Below are positions 30,524 through 42,200 of a DNA stretch of 64,000 nt, piece after piece. Under the pieces are notes generated by a model. It was given only the letters and a program-made list of their open reading frames with translations, had not been told where the DNA came from and did no database searches. Origin of the DNA: Mixophyes australis (Eukaryota > Chordata > Amphibia > Anura > Limnodynastidae); NCBI GenBank assembly GCA_036250195.1, contig JAVHZZ010000004.1, positions 318,307,706-318,371,705 of the forward strand, in the 5' to 3' direction. Numbering within the stretch: position 1 is the stretch's first letter; every line of letters starts with the position of its first letter. The position numbers and the translations under genes were made by a program.

Positions 30524-32643
30524 AGCACATGCTCAGGAAAGCAGTAGCTCAAGAGAAAAAAGATTGGGACACTCTTATTCCCTATTTGATGCTTGCCATC
30601 CGTGAGGTACCTCAAGCTTCAACAGGGTTTAGTCCCTTTGAGTTATTGTTTGGGAGACAGCCCAGGGGTATCTTGGATATGTTAAAAGAAGGGTGGGAGC
30701 AGCAAGGTCCCAGGGAGCCATATCTGGTACAATTTGTGTCCCAAATGTATGAGAGGCTAGGAAACATAGGGCCCACTGTGCAGCAACATGTAAAAGAGGC
30801 TCAGGAACGACAGAGGAAAAGTTACGATAAAAGTGCTGTTGTTCGATCTTTCAAGCCTGGGAACAAGGTCCTAGTCCTGGTTCCCACCCAGGAAAGCAAA
30901 CTTTTCGCCCATTGGCAGGGTCCATATGAAGTTCTAGAGGCTGTCGGTCCTGTCAATTACAGAGTCCGCCAGTTAGGTAGGAGAAGGGAGGAGCAAATAT
31001 ATCATGTTAACCTCCTTGAACCTTGGCACGATGAGGAAACCTCTCCTCAGGCAGTGAGCACTGCCATTGAAAAGTCTGAAGTACCCATAGAGCCAGCTTT
31101 GTCCATTCAGCAGAGACAACAGACTGAAGAAATGATTCGCCGGAACAGGGATGTCTTCTCTTTCATTCCTGGGCGCACTACTTTGATTGATCACAACATT
31201 GTCACTGCGCCAGGAGTCATTGTAAAGAAGAAGCCATATCGTATTCCAGAAGCCAGACGGGTAGACGTGAGAAAGGAGATCGAGAAGATGCTCCAGTTGG
31301 ATGTGATTGAAGAGTCCACTAGTGAGTGGAATAGTCTCATTGTGCTTGTCCCGAAACCCAATGGGACAATTAGGTTCTGCAATGACTTTAGGCGCCTAAA
31401 CAGTGTGTCGCAGTTTGATGCCTATCCGATGCCACGTGTGGATGAACTAGTGGACTATCTTGCTGGTAGAAAGTATTTGACAACCCTTGATCTAACAAAG
31501 GGTTATTGGCAAGTTCCCCTGACTTCCACGGCCAAGCCAAAGACTGCATTTTCCACCCCTGATGGTCTCTATCAATATAAAGTCCTACCCTTTGGGTTGC
31601 ATGGGGCACCTGCCACCTTCCAAAGGGCCATGAATAAATTGCTACGACCTCACACAGCTTATGCAGCAGCTTACCTGGACGATATAGTGAGTTATACCCC
31701 AGACTGGGGATCACATTTAGCCAAAGTTGAGGCGGTCTTAGCTTCATTAAGGTCAGCAGGGTTAACAGCTATCCCAGAGAAATGTGCCATAGCCATGAGA
31801 GAAGCCAAATATTTGGGGTACGTTGTTGGTCGAGGGCGTGTAAAACCCCAGCTAGATAAAGTGGAGGCAGTCAAAAATTGGGCAAGACCAGAAAAAAAGT
31901 CGCAGTTAAGAACCTTTTTAGGCTTAGTAGGTTACTACAGGCGGTTTGTAAGCCACTTTGCCACTAGAGCTGCTCCACTAACGGACATGTTAAAAAAAAG
32001 TTGTCCAGATAGATTAACCTGGTCTGACTCTGCAGAAACCGCCTGGTCTGATCTTCGGTTGGCTCTTTGTTCCTCCCCAGTTCTACAAGCACCAGATTTT
32101 ACCCAGAGGTTCTTCCTCCAAACTGATGCTTCTGGTGTTGGCTTAGGTGTAGTCTTGTCACAGGAGAAGAATGGAGTAGAAAATCCTGTCCTGTACCTAA
32201 GTTGTAAGTTGCTTCCAAGGGAACAAATATATGCCACTGTGGAGAAAGAATGTCTCGCCATAAAATGTGCTACAGAAGCTCTGCACTACTATCTCCTAGG
32301 CAGAGAGTTCACCTTAATAACAGACCATGCACCATTGAGATGGATGCAGAACAACCGGGAGGTAAATGCCAAGGTAACCCGCTGGTTCTTGGCACTGCAA
32401 CCTTTCAAGTTCTCAGTAGAACATAGACATGGGATTCTGCACAAGAATGCAGATGCATTGTCACGAAAATATGCGCTCCTCGCTAAGTCCGCATCCCCCT
32501 ACATGGAGACGCTAGGGGGAGGGATATGTAACAAAGGGAGGCATTTATCTGACAAGATGCAGAGAAAGTATACAAGCAGAATAAAACATTGGCACAGTTA
32601 TGCACCTAGGTTGAGATTAAACCAGGTAAAAACTTATGTGTAG
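30436..32643 (+). pseudogene. pol: Integrase C-terminus, RT and RNase H of element C
   Basis: An open frame of 735 codons. Real homology begins at YRTLKHMLRKAV (residue 26), continuing integrase after the frameshift, with TGFSPFELLFGRQPRG and the GPY/F module WQGPYEVLEAVGPVNYRV (160-177). RT follows: IPEARRVDVRKEIEKML, IRFCNDFRRLNSV, first D352 in TTLDLTKGYWQ, VLPFGLHGAPATFQRAM and YLDD at 413-416. RNase H has D564 in LQTDASGVGL, E605 in EKECLAIK, D630 in LITDHAPL and D673 in NADALSRK. All polymerase and RNase H catalytic residues are kept. The frame runs through the polypurine tract into the 3' LTR. There is no env and no chromodomain. Confidence 0.93.
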
Positions 32644-33015
32644 TTTAAAGTTTTGTTAACTTACATGATTACCTCTCAGCAAACAGACAGGGTGTGTCTG
32701 TTAGTGCAAACAGAGCCAGTGATGGGCGTTTCGTTTTAAAGAGAAGGTGGGTGTGTCACCTGCCCATCAAGCTAAGGCTGGGGGAGGAGTATCATGCATT
32801 AAAGCTTGATTGTGTCATTTTTGCATAGAGACCAACGCTGGGGAAGCTGGCTGGTCTTGAGAGAGATTGTCTATGTCTAGCTAGCGTTTAGGGTCTCCAT
32901 ATTTGTGGTGAAATTCATGTGGTGTCAAATACATGTTAAACCATCCTGACAATAAAGCTGCAAAAAAAGAAGAGGTTGTTCACGTGTGCTTCAGCAGTAG
33001 CGGGCTCTTGCCACA
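32527..33015 (+). repeat. 3' LTR of element C
   Basis: Begins TGTAACAAAGGGAGGC and ends CTTGCCACA, matching 27766-28249. It has CCTGCC where the 5' copy is shorter (near 32760), and otherwise mostly point differences. Confidence 0.92.
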
Positions 33016-33019
33016 ATAC

Positions 33020-34165
33020 ATACAGACAAAATTATTTTGCTAATACTGTGTGGGATGCAGAAATATTACAATAGTACAGCATAGTTTAGTGCCAAAAAGT
33101 ATATATTAGACATACATGGTTTGGTAAACAAAAATACACACTTAGCAGAAAGGTGAATATTTAGCATAAGCTCTAGGGTAGAAATATAATACTTTTTTTT
33201 TAGTATGATGAAAATGTAAATATTTTTGTGCATGATTTGTCAAAATAAATACACCCTTCATATGCCTACAAGTAGCTTGACCATGGGGAACGAGGACATC
33301 ACCATGGTGAGTGGGCACCGTATGCATCTGCCGCTGGGGTGGATGGCAGGCAGTTCAAAGCTGCTATTTAAGAGGAAGGGAATTATAGGCAGCCTAGTGA
33401 TTCAGACAGTGACCACAACCCGACTGTGGAATGTCTATGCCCCTTTCTGCAAGCATGCCACAGTGTTGTTCTGAGCGACAATCAGTTACCTCTTGGACAC
33501 TGCTAAGAGGTATGATGTAGCCTTACATGTCCTCAAGTAGAAAATATGCCCTTATATAGACAATATGCCCTTATAGTTGCATATACCCGCTTATAGTATA
33601 TGCAAAAATATTAGAATATATAACACATAGCCCCATGCCACTATATGTAGGTTGTATGAGATACATCAGGACACTCTACTCAGCTAACAGGCTGACTAGT
33701 TGCCAAAAAAAAACTAAAACAATGTAAGGGAAAATGGTGAAGAGAGTTTGTGTGTGTGATTAATGGTCACATAACTTGACTGGTGTGGATTATTCCTGCT
33801 ATACCCCCAGGTAACTTTACCAGCACAAACCTCAAATTCATTATATCAAAAGTTAAGGAAATAATAATATATCATGATAATTGCTTCCAATATAAAAAAT
33901 AATAGAAATAGCAAGTGAAGATAGTTCAATATTGAGATATAGGGACATTTCTAGAGACACACAGTTATACCTTTGGATAGCTGGCAACTATAAAGCCAGA
34001 TTACACCATAAAATAACAAAATATTGAAGTTCCTCGTCAGTGGCGAAGGCACTGCTTTATAAGAATGGGATTGTCTCCCTCAGTATCTCCTAGATTCTAT
34101 CCAATCAGACGCTGGGAGGTGTTGTTCTGGGCAGGAAACCTATATATAATGGTTGACATTAATGT
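33020..34165. other. No gene seen
   Basis: About 1.1 kb of AT-rich sequence. TATGCCCTTATA-type words repeat around 33545-33600. Nothing coding. Confidence 0.45.
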
Positions 34166-34186
34166 TTGATACATTATTTCTCTGTT

Positions 34187-34188
<2 letters not shown>

Positions 34189-34261
<73 letters not shown>
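34189..34261. repeat. CTAT microsatellite
   Basis: About eighteen tandem CTAT units with one CTTT interruption. Confidence 0.95.
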
Positions 34262-34264
34262 GGG

Positions 34265-34939
34265 GCCCTGGCAAAGAACGAGGGTATCATACTATGACTG
34301 ACAAAATACATGTTGAGCGAATGTCCTAATAAGGGCCTTGAATGAGAGGGTGTCTAGAAAGGAAAACTACCCTTCTAATGGCATCGGAGGTGCTGTGTGC
34401 TGTGGCGTTATTTAACATTAAATGCCCTTTTTAGAGCACTGAAATTGTTTATGTTGTACAGACTGTGGCTGCAAAAATTTTAAGAAGCTTACGAGTACAT
34501 TTATTCCGATACCTGTCTAAATACAGGTGGCTCTAAATAAATATTCCTATTGTTGCAAAAGAGTTATAGGCCAGCAGTGTTGACTTGGGGCACTTCATGT
34601 CTCAGGCTGACACTGCTATTGGCTGGCCATACCTCTCAGATGGGAGATCATAACCCTTCTTCTTCATGGACCCCTACCATTACATTCTGGGGGGGTTTGA
34701 CCACCCACCAGAAAGATGTGGCCAGCCTCTTGAGTGCATGCTTGATGAATAGAAACCATAAGTTATCAAAAGTTTTCTATTATGTTGCTCAATAAACATT
34801 ATTCAAATCAGAAGACTGTGCTTATCAGCCAGCCTCCAGTGATGTGGCGTTGGACACAGATGTACCCCTTTTCATCCACATTGCTTCTGATTGTGAGCCA
34901 CCAGTATTCCTTCGTAAATTTCAGCAGAATAAGAGGAGG
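34265..34939. other. No gene seen
   Basis: Unremarkable sequence. CTCAATAAACATTATTC near 34788 resembles a polyadenylation end of a retroelement, but no body was recognised. Confidence 0.4.
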
Positions 34940-35990
34940 AAGGTAACATGTGAAGAGAGAAGAAGTGGAAGAAGAGAGCAGACATGGGAGAAGGTGCAAG
35001 GGAAAGTGGGCTGTGAGGGTCACAAGGAAAAGTGGATGGTGCGGGCAAATGGTAGACGATGATTTGGAGATGAATATGATAAGAGGGGTAAAGGGAGATA
35101 GACAAACACACAAAGGGGCAGAAAGAAAGGACGGGCACCCACAATACAGAGGCAGCGACAGAGGCACAAAAAAACAAGTGGGGGGAGCAAAGAGAGACAG
35201 ATGGAGTGACAGGACAAAATTAGAAGCAGACAGAAAGAGGGGGAAAGAAAGGAACAGACACAAAAAAAGAGGCGACAGAGATACAAACACGCATAGAGAC
35301 AGAAGCACAGATGGATGGACAAAGGTAGAGAGACCGGCACAAACAGAGGAAAGTAAGAGACACTGGCACAGCAAGGAGAAGGATGGACAGGATGGCACAG
35401 GCAGTGGGAGAAGAGAGTCTGGTACAGAAAGAATAAGGGGAGAGACACTGGCACAGACAGAACAGACAGACTGGCGCACAGGGCCATAACTAGGGCTGGA
35501 TGACCACGCAGGGCACAATGCTAAAGGATTATGAGAGAGAGAGAGAGAGGGAGAGAGGGAGAGCGGCTGACACAGACAGGGGAAGGGGAGATTGGCTGGC
35601 ACAGACATGGAAAAGACAAAGAGGCTGGCAGACAAGGGAAGGAGAGAGACTGAGGCAGACAGTGGATAGAGAGTGGCTGTCATGAACACTGGAGAGAGAG
35701 ATACTGGCATAGACAGGGGAATGACAGAGAGGCTGGTGCAGACAGGGGCAGGGGAGGGATGCTAGCACAGACAGGGAAAGGGCAGTGAGGTAGGTAAAGG
35801 CAGAGGAAGGGCAGAGAGGCTGGCGCAGAGAGAGGAATGGCTGATAGGCTAACACAGACCAGGGAAGGGGTGAGAGGCTGGCACAGATGGGGAGGGACAG
35901 AAAGGCTGGCACAGACCAGGGAAGGGTAGAGACACTGGCGCAGACAATGGAAGGACAGCGAGGCTAGCACAGACAGTGGAAGGAGGAAGG
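34940..35990. repeat. Purine-rich degenerate minisatellite, about 29-bp unit
   Basis: Over 1 kb the plus strand is mostly purine. From about 35720 the unit is clear: AGGCTGGCACAGACAGGG followed by AAGGGCAGAG, spaced close to 29 bp; earlier copies are more diverged. At 35482 CAGGGCCATAACTAGGG, a hAT-type MITE end, lies inside the array. Long minus-strand open frames rich in Leu, Ser, Pro and Cys are by-products of composition. Confidence 0.8.
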
Positions 35991-37674
35991 TGTTTTAACT
36001 ATATTATTGTTTAAAAATAGTTTTACTTAACACCAATAAAACTGAAAGCAGCAATTGTTGATTTTTAACATAAATCACTGCGGCGGGTTATAACAAGAAT
36101 TTTGGTAATTACTATTTTTCTTTGGTTTATTAATGTTTTTTATTTCTACATGGTTTCACAGTGACATGTGACAACCATGGCAGCCACAGTCACATGGCAC
36201 ATGGTATAGTGAGCAGAGAGGTTTTGGAACACCTCTGAGCTAAATCTGCTCTGTACACAGTAAAATCCTCACCCTCCTTCTCCCCCATCTGCTATCATAT
36301 GACATGATGACAACTGTGACTGGCAACCATTTCTAGAAAGATGGACCTACAAAGGAAATATTATTAATATAGTTACTCCATCTTCTAGAATATGTTGGAT
36401 TGTCCTGGTGCGGTATAGTTATCTCTTTTCAAATTGCAGCCATACTTGTCTGCCCTCCATATAAGATTTTGAAAAAGAGATAATGATTGGTAGAAGGACA
36501 GCTAAGAAAAATGCAGGCTTAAAGGGTACTTAACTTTCTATTTAGAGAAAAAGTCTATTACTATTACAAGCAAGGTTTGGCATGCATACATTAGCTCTGT
36601 TAGCACTAACCCAAGCTTCTATTAGAATGCTCTGGTTTTTAAAGCCAGAGCTGAACAATTTATACACTGTACAGTTGTAAATAAACAGCGACATCACAAA
36701 GATACACAGCTACAGTATTAAGGTCCACTTTCATAGGACAATGGGTCATGACCTCCCAAGAACTAAACGTGCCATTGGTTGATACCTCTGGTCATTGTTC
36801 TTTGAAGTGGCCAGGTGTCCTTCCTCAGGCTCACACCTCTAGACCTGTATAAACCGGTTCTTTTATGACATCTCTGGACTTGCTATTTGGTGTATGAAAA
36901 GTGATATTATTTATAACTAGAGTTCGCAATGTGTGAACGCTACATAAATAATACGGGCAACATTCATACAATTGTGAACAGAATGATACCAAACTCGATG
37001 CAATTTAAATGTTAAAAACATTAATTAGCCTCTTCACCACTTTATATTTTATATTAAAAGATAGATAATATGTTAAACATATTTAAATGTTGCTACGATA
37101 ATAACTATGTTGCGCATTAATTGCATCGCAGCTGAATGTAGTGTACAGAAAATATTAATTATTACCTTCATCCAATTACTTAACTTCAACATCAGGTACT
37201 TTGTAGCCTGTGATTTGTGGCATTATATGTATCAGTGCATCTCAACATGGTTTATAACTCTGTTAATTTGGAGATGACTGGTCTTCGTATAATTATGTTT
37301 AGTGCATTGATGCATTTTCGCTGATGTCTGCATATTTTATTTTACTATTGTTGCATTGTATTGTTATAGAGATTTTGTAAGCAGACAGCTAACGCAAACA
37401 CACATTCGCTGTGGAAGATTTTCAAGGCATGTAATGTGTATATTATATGACTGGTCAAAAAGACCACACAAGCTGTTTGATGTGGTGGTAAAACCTGAAT
37501 AAGCATTTATACTAATAATATGCTAGTAATATCCATAAAGGTAAATTAACAGTAAGGATTTGTAATTTAGTGAACATTTCCTAAGAGGTTATAATATCCA
37601 GTTAATATCAATCTGATACATGTATCAAATGAGATGCTGTGTAAAACTACCTCTATATCTGCAAATGAGACATA
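35991..37674. other. No gene seen
   Basis: About 1.7 kb AT-rich. Between 36900 and 37030 words such as GAACAGAATGATACCAA resemble the LTR-like region at 9250-9275, so part may be a decayed relative of it. No coding region. Confidence 0.4.
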
Positions 37675-38029
37675 CTATAAAGTAAGGGTGTGCACCGGCC
37701 ACTTTTGGTGTTTTGGGTTTTGGGTTCTGATTAGCTTGAGGTTTTGGGTTCTGATTTGTTTTGCCAAAACACCCCACGAAAGGTTTTGGTTCTGATTTTG
37801 GGTTTTGGGTTCTGATTTTTTTTTAAAAAAGCATAAAAAGTGCTAAAATCCATATTTTGTTTTTTTTTTTTACTCCTACACTATTATTAACCTCAATAAC
37901 ATTCATTTCCACTCATTTCCAGTCTATTCTGAACACCTCACACCTCACAATATTGTTTTTAGTCCAAAAGGTTGCACCGAGGTAGCTGGATGTCTAAGCT
38001 AAGCGACACAAGTGGGCGGCACAAACACG

Positions 38030-38170
38030 TGGCCCATCGTAGGTGGCTGTGTAGGCTTGAATGGCCTTTTGCTGCTCCTCCATCCTCTGCAGCATATAGA
38101 GGGTGGAGTTCAAGCGCGTCACTACCTCTTGTTTTAGTTGATGGCAGGGCAGGTTCATGCTTTTTTGATG
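38030..38170 (-). repeat. Displaced copy of transposase segment, A'
   Basis: The stretch is nearly identical to 40264-40402 inside the gene (shared CGTAGGTGGCTGTGTAGGC and GCAGCATATAGAGGGTGG). It is not in an open frame here and directly abuts the left tandem array. Confidence 0.92.
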
Positions 38171-38172
38171 TA

Positions 38173-38660
38173 GCAGGAACAGTGAACGTAGTTTAATATC
38201 TGATACTAATATTTCTGCACTGCAAGAACAGTGAACGTAGTTTAATATCTGATACTAATATTTCTGTACTGCAGGAACAGTGAACGTAGTTTAATATCTG
38301 ATACTAATATTTCTGCACTGCAGGAACAGTGAACGTAGTTTAATATCTGATACTAATATTTCTGCACTGCAGGAACAGTGAACGTAGTTTAATATCTGAT
38401 ACTAATATTTCTGCACTGCAGGAACAGTGAACGTAGTTTAATATCTGATACTAATATTTCTGCACTGCAGGAACAGTGAACGTAGTTTAATATCTGATAC
38501 TAATATTTCTGCACTGCAGGAACAGTGAACGTAGTTTAATATCTGATACTAATATTTCTGCACTGCAGGAACAGTGAACGTAGTTTAATATCTGATACTA
38601 AGATTTCTGCACTGCAGGAACAGTGAACGTAGTTTAATATCTGATACTAAGATTTCTGGA
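38173..38660. repeat. 48-bp tandem array, ten copies
   Basis: Units contain CAGGAACAGTGAACGTAG followed by TTTAATATCTGATACTAA and TATTTCTGCACTG, repeated every 48-49 bp about ten times with very few differences, which indicates recent homogenisation. The core word is shared with the array on the other side of the gene. Confidence 0.97.
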
Positions 38661-38826
38661 CTGCCTATTGAAGTGGAATCTCAACGGAATTTGGTACCAG
38701 GGACACAATACCTCCATCAACCGTCTAAATTCCACTGCACAGATGGCGGACACCAGATGCACGTCTAACACCAACATAGCTGTTACGGACGCAGTTATCC
38801 GCTTTGCCATAGGATGACTATATAGG
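38661..38826 (-). repeat. Displaced copy of transposase segment, B'
   Basis: Matches 40948-41106 of the gene (CACAATACCTCCATCAACCG and GTTATCCGCTTTGC shared) with about ten percent differences. Together with A' and the array it looks like a deleted second copy of the gene. Confidence 0.9.
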
Positions 38827-38876
38827 AGTGGCACTGAGGTGGCAGACAGGATGGCAGTTTGAAAAACTAGGCCCCA

Positions 38877-39215
38877 AAGAGCACATAATGCCAAAAAAAG
38901 AGTTGCAAGATGTAATTGTCCTTGGGCCCTCCCACCCACCATGATGTTGTTGAAATAGGACATGCGCACTTTAACAAACCAATCATTTCAGCGACAGGGC
39001 CTACAAAACTGTGGCTGAAATGATTGGTTTGTTTGGACCCCCCCCCAAAACGAGCTGGCAAAGAAAAAAAAGAGTTGCAAGATGGAATTGTCCTTGGGCT
39101 CTCCCACCCACCCTTATGTTGTTGAAATAGGACATGCACACTTTAACAAACCAATCATTTCAGCGACAGGGCCTACAAAACTGTGGCTGAAATGATTGGT
39201 TTGTTTGGGCCCCCA
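38877..39215. repeat. Two tandem hairpin units
   Basis: A unit of about 180 bp occurs twice (near 38900-39050 and 39070-39215), with GAGTTGCAAGATG, CTCCCACCCACC and AAATAGGACATGC in common. Each contains ACAAACCAATCATTTCAGC and its inverse complement about 20 bases downstream, giving a stem of about 20 bp. They lie just downstream of the transposase stop. Confidence 0.85.
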
Positions 39216-39260
39216 CACAAAAAAAGCTATTCATCTCTCCCTGTACAAACTAAACTGGCT

Positions 39261-42200
39261 CTACTGAGGCAAGATGTCGTCCTCATGCTCATCCTCTGAT
39301 TCCTCACCCCCTTCAGTGTGTACTTCCTCATCCTCACACATTATCAATTTGTCCCCGCTGGACTCAATAACCACAGGTCCCTCTGTAGTCTCTGGAGGCC
39401 AGTGCTGTTCTTGATTGAGGAATTGATAATTCATTTTTATGAACATCATTTTTTCAACGTTTTGCGGAAGCAACCTCCTTCGCCGCTCACTGACTAGGTT
39501 CCCCGCTGCACTAAAAACTCTTTCCGAGTACACACTGGAGGGGGGACAACTCAGGTAAAATATAGCCAGTTTGTACAGGGGCTTCCAAACTGCCTTTTTT
39601 TCCTGCCAGTAAAAATAAGGACTGTCTGACATGTCTACTTGGATGGTGTCAGCAAAGTAATCCTCCACCATTTTTTCAATTGTGACAGCATCCAATGCAG
39701 CGACAGTAGACATGTCTGCAATGGTTGGCAGGTCCTTCAGTCCAGACCAGATGTTCTCAGCAACCCCGCCAGCGGGTCTTTTAGGAATACTGAGCTTTTT
39801 CCTCGCAGCCACAGGTGTTGGAGAAAATGAAGGAGGAGCTGTTGGCATGTCACGGTTCTCTTCAGAGGACAATCTCCTGACCAGCAGGTCTTTGCATCGC
39901 TGTAGACTTGTGTCCGCCGGAAACAGAGACACAACATACGCTTTAAACCGAGGATCGAGCACGGTGGCCAGAATGTATTCCTCTGACTTTAAAAGAGTGA
40001 CCACCCTCGGATCCTGGCAAAGCGTACAAAGGGCTTCATCCACAAGAGCTACATGCTTGGTGGAATCGCAATGGTGTACCAGCTCCTCCCTCACTTTCTC
40101 CAGCTGCTTCTGCAACAGCCTGATCAGGGGAATCACCTGACTCAAGCTGGCAGTGTCGGAACTGACTTCTCGTGTGGCAAGTTCAAACGGCTGGAGAACC
40201 TTGCACAACACGGAAATCAGTCTCCAGTGCGCTTGACTCAGGCGCATCCCCACTCCTTTTCCTACGTCGTAGGTGGCTGTGTAGGCTTGAATGGCCTTTT
40301 GCTGCTCCTCCATCCTCTGCAGCATATAGAGGGTGGAGTTCCAGCGCGTCACAACCTCTTGTTTGAGGTGATGGCAGGGCAGGTTCAGCCTTTTTTGATG
40401 TTGCTCGAGTCTTCGGTAGGCACTGGCAGAATGCCGAAAGTGTCCAGCAATTTTGCGGGCCACCGCAAGCATCTCCTGCACACCCCTGTCACTCTTCAGG
40501 TAGTGCTGCACCACCAAATTAACGGTGTGGGCAAAACATGGGACGTGCTGGAAATTGCCCATATGTAATGCCCGCACAATGTTACTGGCGTTGTCTGACA
40601 CCACAAATCCCCAGGAGAGTCTAAGTGGGGTAAGCCACTGCGAGATTATTTCCCTCAGTTTCTCTAAGAGGTTGTCAGCGTTGTGCCTCTTATTAAAACC
40701 TGTGATACACAACGTTGCCTGCCTTGGAACGAGCAGCCGTTGTGGAGATGCTGCTACTGATGCAGCTGCTGCTGTTGCTGCGGAAGGCGATGCATCTACC
40801 CAGTGGGCTGTCACAGTCATATAGTCCTTAGTTTGCCCTGAACCACTTGTCCACATGTACGTGGTTAAGTGGACAGTGGGTACAACCGCATTTTTCAGAG
40901 CACTGAGGACACTTGTTCTTACTTCTCTGTACATCCCGGGTATCGCCTGCCTAGTGAAGTGGAATCTAGACGGGATTTGGTACCGGGGACACAATACCTC
41001 CATCAACCGTCTAAATCCCACTCCACTGATGGCGGACACCGGACGCACGTCTAACACCAACATTGCTGTTACAGCCGCAGTTATCCGCTTTGCAATAGGG
41101 TGACTACTGTCGTACTTTGTGCTCATGGCAAACGACTGTTGGACGGTCAACTGATTGGTGAAAGACGTAGAGTTCTTACGAATTCCCCTCTGGGAAGATG
41201 ACCGACTACCAGCAGCAGCGGCAGTAGTAGGCGTACCGCTACAGGATTCCTCGGATGAATCCCGGATTAAAGAGGACTCAGTCATGCTGGTGACATGGCC
41301 TGCAGGACTATATCTGATGGAGATCGTGGAGGAAGTTGACGAGGAGGGTGTTGGTGGTGTGTATCCAACAGGACCAAGGGATTTAGGTGTTACTGGACTG
41401 CTGACGATCCTAGCCACAGTTCCTGAACTAAACACTGAATTATGAAGGTTCTTCAGGTGACGTATAAGGGAGGATGTCCCTAGGTGGCCAAGATCTTTAC
41501 CCCTGCTTATTTGAGCTTTACATAAGCTACATATGGCCATACATTTGTTGTCCGGATTGGGATAAAAATAATTCCAGACCGAAGAGGTGGATTTTTTGGT
41601 CTTCTGACCAGGCATGACGATGGGCTTTTTCATCCCATGGACAACAACTGTTTCCCACCCTGGTGCCTCATTTAAGATAACCACATCAGCATCCTCCTCG
41701 TCAAGTTCCTCCTCAGCACCAGCTACATCAATATCCTCCTCCCGGTGTACAACATTGACACATTCATTAGCCAAATCTGTAACTGGACTTTGGGTGATCC
41801 TTTCAGCATATGCAGAGGGCGTGCTGCAAATGGTGGAAGGAGCCACCTCTTCCCGTACAGTGATGGGAAGGTCAGGCTTCGCAATCACCAACACCCTTGG
41901 TCTCGTCTTGGGGATTTGTGATGCCATCTCTTTAGAAGGCAGAGTTGTTTGCTGTGTTGTTGATGACAGCTTAAGTCTCTTAAATTTTTTAGAGGGGTGG
42001 GGAGGAGGAAGGCTTAGATCCTTGGGTGAAGCTGAACCACTAGTCATGAACACGGGCCAGGGCCTAAGCCGTTCCTTGCCACTCCGTGTCGTAAATGGCA
42101 TATTGGCAAGTTTACGTTTCTCCTCAGATGATTTGAATTTTCTTTTTTTACTAATTTTAGTGAACTTTGGCTTTTTGGATTTTACATGCCCTCTACTAGG

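Larger units (their letters stand above)
27766..33015 (+). mobile_element. Gmr1-like Ty3/gypsy element C
   Basis: LTRs at 27766-28249 and 32527-33015 start TGTAA and end CA, flanked by ATAC on both sides (27762-27765 and 33016-33019; the match extends to ATACATAC). Between them the order is gag with zinc knuckle, protease, integrase, then RT and RNase H. Integrase upstream of RT is the copia-type order, but the RT, RNase H and GPY/F-type integrase are Ty3/gypsy in sequence. This combination defines the Gmr1 group, first described in cod. A polypurine tract (AGGGGGAGGGA, 32512-32522) precedes the 3' LTR. LTRs differ at about two dozen sites by eye, near 5 percent, so the insertion is of moderate age. 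Confidence 0.92.

Noticed and set aside
34808..35970. Long minus-strand open frames (up to 300 codons) rich in Leu, Ser, Pro and Cys
   Set aside because: They run through a purine-rich minisatellite; the frames in all three phases are open for the same compositional reason and show no domain.
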